A stretch of 64,000 nt of DNA from Ignelater luminosus. Lineage: Eukaryota > Arthropoda > Insecta > Coleoptera > Elateridae. Below are positions 46,378-56,736 of the stretch, piece by piece (position 1 is the stretch's first letter; every line of letters starts with the position of its first letter). The position numbers were made by a program, and so were the translations under genes. The notes under the pieces are model-generated. The model saw only the letters and a program-made list of their open reading frames with translations. It ran no database searches and was not told the DNA's origin. The DNA lies in NCBI GenBank assembly GCA_011009095.1, contig VTPC01008778.1:35982-99981 (forward strand), in the 5' to 3' direction.

Positions 46378-47192
46378 TATCATCATCATCATTGCCAAAC
46401 AATTTCAAAAATTATGGCGAAACGCTTAACCGTTGCAAGCGTTTTAGAATCCATTTTTTGAGATGGATTACTCCTTGTTTTCCATCTGTTATAGTTTTTT
46501 GTGTGCCCTTGCTGCGGCTATTATTTTTTTCCATGCTTTTCGGTCTCTGCGTTTTGTTTTCCATTCTTTGATGTTCGTTAGTTTAAGGTCTTCTTCTGTT
46601 TCGTCCCACCATCTCTTCCTGGGCCACTCTTTCTTCTCGGTCCTACTGGGGTCCAGTTGTTTATTCTTCTAATGATTTCTGTGGGTTCTCTTCTCATTAC
46701 TTGGTCTTATTTTCGTTTATCTCGAATCCCATTATACTTGCCTCTTTGTCCAGTCTATCGATTGCTCTAGTTAGTGCTGCTTTTGTGCTTGCTATTATAG
46801 TTAGATTGTCAGCATAGGCAATTATTTGTATTTGATTGGACATGAAGTTCTTATTGAGATTGGCTTTCCTAATTATTTCCTCCAGTATTAAGTTAAAAAA
46901 GTTGGTGAACTAGAGTCGCCTCCTTTTACTGCGCTATTTATTTCGAATTCCTCTGTTGTGATTCCTTGCAAATCTAACTTTTGCTTTTGTGTTTTCCAGG
47001 CTTATTTCTATTAGCTTCCTTATTTTCGAGGGTATTTTTTAGTCCTGTCAATTCTTCCATTAATCAATTCATTGAAATCAATGAACACTGTATGTATATC
47101 CCTGCTATATTCCTAGGATTTTTGGTATATTTGTTCCATTGTATGTATAGCATTGATCGTCAATCTTCCCGGCCTAAATCCATTTTGATAGT
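46378..47192 (-). pseudogene. Non-LTR RT remnant running into the gap
   Basis: Read from 47192 down: a decayed palm region, then TTEEFEINS with VKGGDSSSPT (for VRQGDSLSP) near 46940-46895, and the catalytic box at 46805-46816 reading YADN, with the second aspartate changed to asparagine. Next comes RAIDRLDKEASIM-like sequence (partly broken), then a deletion. The C-terminal block WDETEEDLKLTNIKEWKTK lies near 46600-46560, followed by AWKKIIAAARAHK near 46505. A short GAT repeat at 46378-46390 looks like the 3' tail. The 5' part lies in or beyond the 400-N gap. Stops are frequent. The clade is not certain; it is distinct from the RTE copies. Confidence 0.7.
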
Positions 47193-47592
47193 NNNNNNNN
47201 NNNNNNNNNNNNNNNNNNNNNNNNNNNNNNNNNNNNNNNNNNNNNNNNNNNNNNNNNNNNNNNNNNNNNNNNNNNNNNNNNNNNNNNNNNNNNNNNNNNN
47301 NNNNNNNNNNNNNNNNNNNNNNNNNNNNNNNNNNNNNNNNNNNNNNNNNNNNNNNNNNNNNNNNNNNNNNNNNNNNNNNNNNNNNNNNNNNNNNNNNNNN
47401 NNNNNNNNNNNNNNNNNNNNNNNNNNNNNNNNNNNNNNNNNNNNNNNNNNNNNNNNNNNNNNNNNNNNNNNNNNNNNNNNNNNNNNNNNNNNNNNNNNNN
47501 NNNNNNNNNNNNNNNNNNNNNNNNNNNNNNNNNNNNNNNNNNNNNNNNNNNNNNNNNNNNNNNNNNNNNNNNNNNNNNNNNNNNNNNNNNNN
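47193..47592. other. Assembly gap, 400 N
   Basis: Second placeholder gap of 400 N. Unlike the first gap, the sequences at its two edges are not copies of each other as far as I can see. Confidence 0.99.
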
Positions 47593-48680
47593 TTCTTCTC
47601 ATTCTTTATACGGAGATAGAAAAGGAAATTTAGTACCATGATCATCTTCTTGAGAGTCCCATGAACATCCAGAGCTAGGAGTAACACAATGATTTTCTAA
47701 AATAGCTGATAATTAAGTTGCAGCATGCTTTAGTACAGAAAGGAGGTTTCTGATAGTTACTGAAATGTTTGGTGTGTTACCATATTGCTTCAGATCAAAT
47801 GGTAGGAAATTGGTCTCTGTAAGAACGTTGTAATTCTTCTAAAAAATATATCTAAGAAGCTTGATACCTGAAAGACTGTTACTATTTGGATTAGGTATAA
47901 ACTAAGCCAAGGATTGCATACTCAAAGTTAGATAGCGGACAGTGGTGCAAGCAATGTGGGAGTAGTAGATCAATGGTGGCTAGATTTTTCATATGCGAGG
48001 CATGTCTATTACGAAGAATAAGCATAAGGTCATGTTTTCGCATTAGAAGATTTCATGAACTTCTGAAACCATTTCGAAAGCTCTCGTCTGTTACCCATCC
48101 AAAATTCAAATTGCTGCCGTCTCTTTTTAGGAAAAATTAACTCTGACCCCAAAACAAAATATTTCTGCAGGACAATCTTTAGTCCTACTTGACTTACAAT
48201 AATTCTTGAATGATATTTTGCGGCGACATTTATCTCGTTTCATTTATTTGGCGTTTATCATTTTATTCTCTTATTCGTTTCATAATGTGATTGTTAACTG
48301 CAGAGAGTATTAAGTAGTCTAAAATCAATTTATCTGCTTATTGATTATCACAGTCTCTTTATACTTTATCACATTTGTTTACATGAACAACCAGAAACGA
48401 AATAAGTACAATAATTTAAAAAAAAGAAACTCGAAGAAGTAATACGTGGTATATCCGGAATGTCGTGTGATCAAATGAAAAATATTCGGCCAATACAATA
48501 TCAATAATACTAGTCAGTAAATCAAAGAATTGTCATGCTGCACCTCATGCACCTTCTGGTTTACTCAAACTTAAGTCTTTGTGTCGTTTCATAAATTGCT
48601 AACCCAACCTTCTGGTGTCATTTGTCCAAATACCTCATTACACAAATACCAACACTGTTCTGAAAGGAACTATGTTGCTT
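47593..48680. other. Stretch without recognised genes
   Basis: No gene supported. Short open frames only. Confidence 0.45.
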
Positions 48681-48689
48681 TATCGTGCA

Positions 48690-48910
48690 TCACTAACTTC
48701 GTTTTGCATTCAACGCCGCCGCCACTGTTCGGCGGCTTGTTGGATTTCCTTGGGCACTTTCCGACGCTGCACCATCGCGGGGCATCGGGATCGCTATCTG
48801 TAGCTCTACACGTTCCACCTTGACCAGTCCACATCATCCAGGCTTAAAAGAGATTAAGTCCTCTAAGGAGCCGCCACCTATGGTGGCAACTACGTTGAAG
48901 ATTCGATGTG
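48690..48910. other. GC-rich patch of unknown nature
   Basis: About 200 bp with CGCCGCCGCC, CGGCGGC and GGAGCCGCCACC, in sharp contrast with AT-rich flanks. Overlapping open frames exist on both strands, and none shows a family motif. It could be a fragment of a transposon gene, an exon, or regulatory DNA. No splice sites or terminal repeats were identified. Confidence 0.3.
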
Positions 48911-50399
48911 TCCAAACGTTGTCTTTGCATATCTTCCACATATCTGACAAGTTTCAATTCTTGTTCAATGTTTATCACTAAAATCACATCTAGATTTTTC
49001 TGATGTATTATCAATTACTGAACCAAGAGTTTCCCTTCCTGTTCTGGTCTGCATGTTTTGCAAAAGTCCTTAGAATTAGAGCTAACTCTACAGATGCTGA
49101 CAGTAAAAACACGATATATCAGGATGCTTTAATAGTAGTAGACTTAACCTATTGGTTTTCATTGTGACACACCTGTTATCTTCAAGGTTGCTGCAAAAAT
49201 TTAAAAAGTCGAAAGGCAATAGTCAAACCTAAAGTAGTCTTAAGGGAGTTGTATTTATAAATAACTTTCGTTGGGATTCTACACAATTTGTGTATGGAGT
49301 TTAGATCAAAATTGGCTGCTAGTATTACTAGATACTATCCATGATTTGCAGCTTGTCTTTGCATGTTCTGTGTCCTAGCACTCACGCTCAACAACAGAAT
49401 TCAAGGAAATAACTTTGTGGTCCCAAGAGAATGATAACATTTACAGTTACTTTGTTTTTGATATCATATAGGAATTCTTATATGAATAATTCTAGTTCAG
49501 ATCTAGTTTTGTTGATGTATTACGTACCACCATTCCAATAATTATCTAGTCTAGGACATACTTGAATTCATAATTTCTATTTCTTACTAACATTTTGTGC
49601 AATTAAAGCTTGTTCATTTCTTCTCTACTTATTCTTCTGGATGCACTCGTTTTCATTATTATTCCATGATTCTTGTAATGTGTTTGGGCCTATTTTAGAA
49701 AACCAAAAGTTTTCCGATTTTGAAGAAATTTGACTTCCTGTTCGTTTCTATTGGTAGAATTTTCTCTCTTTTCTACTACTCCCTTCTTCTATTTCCTTTT
49801 TCTAAATAGAAATTTTTTATTTATATCTAAAAGCAATTCCCAGCTCAACCAGACCAGCAAGACCATTCTGTAAATGAAAGCTTACAATTTTGAAGTGGAT
49901 GTGATTGATTTATAATTTTTTTTTCAATTAAATTTATTAGTTAAAGATAAAAGTTAGATAAACTGTTGAATTACGTTTTCCAAAAAACAAACACTAATCA
50001 AATTGATTGTATTTTTATTTTATTTTCAAAAGTCACAGCAATATTACTGCGATGTTAAACAATTTTTAAAACATATTGCCTGGATCAGTCAAATTATATA
50101 GGTAGTACTCGCGAATGTGAATCTTATCTTTACACTTGAACTTACATCCTTCGCTTATAATATTTTGCACAGATGGTTTAGTAGTTTTGATCCTGTCAAG
50201 ATCAAAAAGGTAATCAATATTTAATTTAAACTTGATGCAATAACCTGATAAACCATTCAGACCATACTGTTAAATTTATTAACTTTTCTTTCATATTCAT
50301 ACAAAAAACGAGATAATACAGATAATAAATAAACTGTACGTAAGTGAAATTCAAAGCATTAATTATGAAAACGGCAGTGTAACGTAAAATACGATACAC
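48911..50399. other. Stretch without recognised genes
   Basis: No gene supported; AT-rich. Confidence 0.45.
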
Positions 50400-50960
50400 C
50401 GATAAATATTTGAGACCTCATCTCGCATCATCTTTCGAAAACCATTGATTAATGTAATATTCAGCAATAAAAGCAGCATTCAGCAAACCATAGGCAAAAT
50501 GTAACACAGGAATTTAAAATTTCCCTTTAAATTTTCACCGGGGACGCTTATATAATTCCCCCTTTTCCCGTTAGTTTATCATGAACATGTATCTCTTGAC
50601 AGGCAGTTGTGAATTAAATATTGAAACAACCCCTAACCTAAGCTAATTAATTAATTACATCAATAATTGGGTCAAAGCTGGCACGAAGCGAGTAGGGTCT
50701 TTCTAACGGAAGGGTTGAAATAGTTGGTATGCTGGTGGAGGTGTCCATAAATCTCACATTCGGTAGTTTACAAAGACTAGTTGGCCTCGCATCTTCCAGC
50801 TACCTGCTTACCAATTGAACGACCTGCAGACACACACCGACAGCACTAACAATTCGCGAAACTGCAGGCGAAAGAAATTATTGTGTGTGCGGTTTTGCTG
50901 CGAATTCGATTCATGATAATGATAACATTGCCGTGGGTAAATTCTCTTGCTAACATAAAG
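50400..50960. promoter_or_regulatory. Complex non-coding DNA, candidate regulatory
   Basis: Less repetitive and more balanced in base composition than its flanks. It contains homeodomain-type clusters (AGCTAATTAATTAATTAC near 50641, GCAATAAAAGC near 50465) and alternating CpG-rich patches (50690-50850) without a long frame. No transposon ends were seen. Regulatory function is inferred only from composition and motif density. Confidence 0.22.
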
Positions 50961-51490
50961 TTAATTTTAATTGTTTTTGAAATATTTTTTACTACGTTGG
51001 TGGTATTTTTTTGCTTGTCAGGATTCTTCTTTTTCTTCAATTGTAATTCTTTGAAAGTTAGATAAGACTGTATTTATAACATCTTGCTGTGCACAGGTAA
51101 AATATGTACGTAGCTAGTTTTGGGAAAAATAGTTGAAGAATTCTAACATTCGCATCATCATTAAGTAGGTATTTAAAATACGTTTAACTTGTAAAAGTTT
51201 TATTGTAACCAAAGTCGAATCCGCCATTAGATGAAACAGATAACGTACAGGCTCTTCAGCTTGTTATTTGGTTATTTTATAATATCAAATAGCTTGGTTT
51301 TATGCATTATTGCACTTACGTTCAACAGGTCCTTTGTTATAATTCTAAAATCTTATCAAAGTAGTAGCAGTAGTAACAGTAATCGGGGCAAGATCAAGCC
51401 TAGCAAATAGGCCTTTATTGGGACATTTTTGACTAGCCCCTTACTATTCTCATTTCCTTAGCTACCTGCAAGCCTGCCTACTATTTCATC

Positions 51491-51540
51491 CGAGGGCCGG
51501 CTCAAGACCTTAGGAACAGCCTAAGGACATCATTCGTTAA
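51491..51540. mobile_element. Solo hAT-type terminus
   Basis: GAGGGCCGGCTCAAG at 51492 resembles the ends of the hAT MITE at 33877. The matching opposite end was not found downstream or upstream, so this is a truncated element or a chance match. Confidence 0.35.
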
Positions 51541-52930
51541 GGGGTGCCAAAATAAGGTTAATCTTCAGATCTATTTGGAATCTAAGAGGGACACAAAAAT
51601 AATCTTTACTTAAGTGCTCCGACATGCTTTGAACTGACGTTGTTTCTTCCTTTGTTCTCTGCCTTAACCTTCCTAACTCCCGTACAAAAGTGAAAATGTC
51701 AGTCCAAGCAAAAGTATTCAACTCCTCTGGCCTTTATTAGAACGGCAGTCTAAAAGGTAATAAACCACATGGAAGTGGAAAGGCGTTTCATTGTATTACT
51801 GTATATGATCAGTACGCATTGTCGTCTGGGCAACAGAGAGGCATGATAATTCTAGTGTTGACAAATCGAATTTTGATAAGTTCTAGAGAATTTTCTAAAG
51901 AATTCCATTAAAAGAAGTTCCTAAAGTCTATTTTTGGCTTTATTGGTCTTCATATTTTTGGTAGCTCTTGGAAGCAGGAAACTTTTCTTCTTCATTGAGC
52001 TGAGTTAGGGCCGTCTGACTCTTGCTTATTAGCCAGTAGTTTAAGCTTTGATATTTTAAAATTGGTTATATGATCTTTCTCGTCCGGCGACAGTCACATC
52101 TTCTTAACCAACTAGCCTCTTGAGTCTTGCGATTTATTGCCTTAGAATTCCCAGAAAAGATCATACGCCTTCTCGTTAATTTCGTTTATTGTAGCGAACC
52201 TTTCAAAAACGTCTAACCATCGAAACAGATGTAAATCGTTCGTTGTTGCTTCATCTCTGTGTGCCATCGATAGCATGGCATACATTTTTTTCTGGAAAAC
52301 AGTGATGTGCTTTCTCAAAGCGAAACTTTGTCGTACACCTAGGTTTTCTAAATATACGCTTGCTCCCGAGGACAAATGCTTGTCATCCATACCTGTCCAG
52401 GAAACCTGCGAAATATGTTTTAACTTGACCCATCCTCTCTCATTGTTCCTTGGTTGAGATTGTAAGAAAATACTTGCTGTGCGACTTTAAGCGATTTTTC
52501 TCCTGGGTTGCCCTGTAACAGGGTTCATTCCATTCTCAAGCCATTACATTCTTTCCTTATTCAAGTTACGCACAAACAAGCTGATTGTTAGATCTTAGCT
52601 AGCCTTTGGGCAATGGTCAGTTATATTCTTGCTCTGATAATAGCCATACAAAATCAGTAAGATATCTGAGAATTAATTTCTCAGCTTCTACCTACCACCT
52701 TGTGCAGATGCCATAACGTCACTATCGACTTGGTTATAACTAACGCCCGGATGCTCGTGCCGCAAAAAATTCCAGAATGTGCAATAAAAACGTTAGATTG
52801 TGCAAAATAAAATGCAAATAGAAATGAGTTAAACTAACAATATTGGTTCCACTTCCTTAAAAATATGGAAATAATAGTTTTCATCTTAAAACCTACTGAT
52901 CTAGACCTTAATCTTCTTCTTTTCTTGCAG

Positions 52931-53023
52931 AAAATGCGCAAAAAACGTGAGCGCACACCGACGTCAGCTGATCGTCCCTATTATTTGAGGTTATGTTTAC
53001 GAGGTCACTGCAAACAGATGTAA
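52931..53023 (+). other. Possible 3' exon (splice acceptor plus 29 codons)
   Basis: CTTCTTCTTTTCTTGCAG is a strong splice acceptor ending at 52930. It is followed by DNA richer in G+C and a frame from ATG 52934 (MRKKRERTPTSADRPYYLR) to a TAA at 53021-53023. No upstream exon or poly(A) signal can be tied to it, and I do not recognise the peptide. It could be the last exon of a plus-strand gene, a 5' leader exon, or chance. Confidence 0.2.
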
Positions 53024-53734
53024 ATAGATTGTTACTGCGTACGCCCACGTCAGAGACTTTGTAAAAAATTTCCAAGAAAATTTTTGTAAAAATTTACCAT
53101 AGTGTCAGACAGCTCTAAAACACGAGGAAAAAAATGTCTAAATATTAATTTACTCGAATTGCAGTGCGCATCAACTTATCACACGGTACACAGTAGATTG
53201 TCTTCCCATCAGATTCCCATCAGTTCCGGATATTTTTCAATCCATCCTCTTATCTTAGAACTTAAACTGGTTGCCGTTTTAGGCATTCTAGATCATAGGA
53301 CGAAAAGACGCATTCTTTTCAGGAGGCATATAACTGAAATCTAAACAAAACATCGCTACCAGAAGAGAAAACTGAGAAGGAGAGATAGAGTATTTCGAAA
53401 TTTTTTGGAAATATAAACATGCCTTCCCTTGCTCTGGTTTATCTGAAAGATTCTAGGAATTAAAGAGACGGTTGATTTGGACACGTAGTAGGATTGTTGT
53501 CATATTAAGAGTAATTTATAAAAAACATTTTTCTAAAAGTACGTTAATAGGTAAATTTGCAATTTTGCGCATTAAAACTACAGAATGCGCAATCTTGTGC
53601 AGTAATCCCCATATTTGTGCATTTTTGTGCAAAATAAAATGTATGCTAAAATGATCTACACATCCCAATTCGGATAAATAACTTGTGTCTGGCCGTTTAC
53701 GAACTAGCAAAACAAAAGATGCAATTGCACGTGA

Positions 53735-54460
53735 ATCTGGGCTTTATTTATAACATTGTCAACGTGCGACTTCCAGCTTAGTTTCCTGTCCAATGTCACC
53801 CCCTAACTAAGTACTTGACCTCCTGCGGGTTAAAGGTCTTTCGTGAATTTTGTTAAGCCGCATATTTTCTTTCTCTTAATGAAGAGAATAACCTCAGACT
53901 TAGATTACTTGATCGGGATACCATTCTTCTTACACCATCTTCCAATGATTCTACAGGCTATTTGCATTCGGTCGCAATGACGTTCACAAAGAAACTAGTG
54001 CCAAGCCCATCATCTGCATATGCTTGAACATAGAAACCGGTAAAAATAAGCGGGGCGATAGACAACTGTTCTGACGGTAGCCTCCTTGTACTCCGATGTC
54101 TACTTGGCAGTCTTCTAGAACAGCTTTAACGCTTTTTTCATCTTCTTTCTCTCGGATCAGTTGATCAGTTTAGGGATAACTCCCCTGATTCACAAGGGTT
54201 TGAAAATCGTAGCAGTCCTTGCTTTGTCTAAAGCTCTCTCGATATCAAAAAATACTATGTCACGCCCTTGTGGTGTAGAGACTTTCAGCTTTATTCAATA
54301 TGGCGTGAACTGCAGTTTTTGTCGATCTTTTCCAAAAGTTTAAAGAGAAAAGATGTTAAACTAATGGACCTAAAGGTCTTGTCAAAGCTGACTGACAAAC
54401 ATATCCCATTGTCAGAGAGAAATATGTCAGGGCCTCCTTCTAAAACTTTTCTCTGTTTCA
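53735..54460 (-). pseudogene. Jockey/LOA-type RT remnant
   Basis: From 54460 down, minus-strand pieces read RSISLTSFLFKLLEKI (for YRPISLTSFLLKxLEK) near 54390-54340 and STKTAVHAILNKAESL (for STETALH) near 54320. RT motif A is kept as VFFDIERALDK near 54250, and a degraded GGVLSP region lies near 54080. The catalytic box YADD is intact at 54009-54020, followed by RIIGRWCKKNGIPIK, then KSEVILFIKRKKI near 53890 and VTLDRKLSWKSHVDNVI near 53770. Numerous stops and frameshifts. The endonuclease and C-terminal zinc knuckles are absent. This set of motifs is known from the Jockey/LOA group of insect retrotransposons. Confidence 0.75.
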
Positions 54461-56074
54461 TTATTGCTTGCTAAAGTTAATACTAGAGGTTTAATGATGA
54501 GTTAGTCTTTAGCTTCTGAAAGATGTATCACCATGGCTTAAGAACAAATTCTATTTTCTAATTAAGTCTGAATTATTTCCCATCAGCATCTTGGGAAACA
54601 AGATGTTCTAATAATAATCTTGAGTTTGAGGAATTTCGAAATAATTTGGATTTACTCACGGACGGTGCATCCCATAAAAAGCAGAATAATTCTTTCACTG
54701 TACAAAGTATACATACTTAGATCTAGAAAATGTCAAAGCGATTTGTTTCTGTAAAAGCATAATAATGAGTGATCCATAACAGAAAAGTATTATGATCGAA
54801 AGCTGCTTGAGGAAAGTAGAAGAATTGAATTAATGGTAACTGAGAGTATTCTGTTCTGCACACTTTTGCTGTATTTGAAAATCAGTTTCCAAATTTAGCA
54901 ATGAAAATAAATTACCGTAGTTCACATGAACTGTTGCAATAATCTTTTAAAAATATGAGATTTTTTATTTGCCCTTTTTGCCTTCAGTGAACGACAACGC
55001 ATCAGTAAATTCCGCAGATAACTTGATTAAATTATATCTCGACATGTATTTCGATATAATTTGCTTTTTCTCATGCATAATTTACTTATCATTTAAGAAA
55101 GGTCATATTCTTACTAGCTATTAATTGCACTAACAACTTTATTAGTTTTAGCGGTTAAAAATGATAAAGTAAACAGTAAACAGTATTAGTATGCAATTGC
55201 AACGAAAAATGAAATACCTGAGGTTTCATGAAGAGTTGGGAAAAACAATGTACCTGAAGAAACATTAAAGATATTTATTTATGTTTATGCATATTTTTAA
55301 AATTCCCAGTAATTAATAAAATTAGTAACAATGAAAAACATTTCTAGGTAATTGCTTGACGATCATTGACATCGATCATTTTGAGTCATACTGGATACAT
55401 AGCTAGTGTTTTATTTTATGCTTTAGTTGGGAAAATCCTAAATAATTAGCATAACATTGACAAAAAATGCATATTACCTTTGTCTGTGAAAACCAGTATA
55501 GTTAAATGAAAAGCCATTAATTTGCTTTTAAGAATTCTTACATACAGTACAAAAAAATTGAATTAATTATAAATAATTATTCCAGTAGTAATATTGAACA
55601 GGTTTCTTGGGAATTAATTTTGTTTCTATTTTTGCGGCAATTGCTGATCATATCAAGTCTGTGTAAACAAATTATAATACGCAATGCCTGAAGATATAAC
55701 TTTGCTGAAGTAGTTTTCCTCAAAATTATTTGTTTTTGTTTTATTTAATTAGTGAACCTTGTTTACTAAAATATGTTCTACTACTGAATTCTTCAATTTT
55801 TAAGCTGCGTAATTTTTGCTTTTGTAACCGTAGAATAATCAGTTTTGTGGCATTAACTAGTTTGTTTACATGCTATAAACCAAAAATTATTTCTACTAAA
55901 TTTCTTTCCCTCCAATTACATATACATATGCAAAGAATTAGTACACAGGACTGTAACTAAATAATTTAGTATCCGATATGTCAGAAAAGTTTTCCTGTTT
56001 ATTGCTTCTGATAATTATTTTAATAATCACGAACTCATCTAAGTCGAGTCTGACTTGAAGTTGGCACTTTACAG
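54461..56074. other. AT-rich stretch without recognised genes
   Basis: No gene or complete repeat supported. Confidence 0.5.
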
Positions 56075-56076
56075 TA

Positions 56077-56484
56077 TACAAGATATCTGGAAACAACACC
56101 GATACTACGTAACCACAGATTATATAGATCAAACGATTCGTCGAAAAAAAATGCTAAAAAGTCTTTAGTTTTTGAGTTATCAGCTGTCAAAGTTGGAATT
56201 TTTTTATTTTTTAAGAACTTCGCAACGAAACAGACGATCTTAATAAAATTTGGTAGAATGATTTGCGCAGTTTAGATACTCTTTTTAGGAAAAGAAGTAT
56301 TTTAACTATGCAAATCGTCATATCAAATTTAATGACGTTGCAGTGCTATTAGAAAATAAAGAAAAATCTTTCTCAACTTTGACGGCTTATAACTCGAAAA
56401 CTAAAAGCTTTCGACGAATCGTCATTATTTGATCCCTAAAATTTGTGGTTGAAAGTTGTCGGTGCACTTTTCAGGTATCCTGTA
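56077..56484. mobile_element. 408-bp palindromic mariner-type MITE
   Basis: The left end TACAAGATATCTGGAAA and the right end, reversed, TACAGGATACCTGAAAA are flanked by TA (56075-56076 and 56485-56486). The inverted repeats extend inward with indels through AACCACA and GATCAAA to CGATTCGTCGAAA and GAGTTATCAGCTGTCAAAG, over 100 bp on each side, leaving a short AT-rich centre. There is no coding capacity. Such long-armed palindromes are typical deletion derivatives of Tc1/mariner elements. Confidence 0.85.
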
Positions 56485-56736
56485 TAAAACTGATATTTAC
56501 TTAATTTTACAACTAGAGCTAACTGATAACTGTATTTTAAGCGAGTAGACAGGTAGAAAAAAAACAGAAAACAGGAAATTCCAGTATAAATATATAAGGC
56601 AATGGAATTACAATATCTTAAACTTTAGAGATAATGATTTACACGAGTTTACTTTACCTAAACGTCTTTTGCAACAAGAGGATCTCAAAATACTTCCTAA
56701 AACCAAATGGCATACCGTAAATGCTATTTGGTTACC

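Noticed and set aside
46374-46672. Hydrophobic plus-strand frames resembling membrane segments
   Set aside because: Antisense to the RT C-terminal block on the minus strand.
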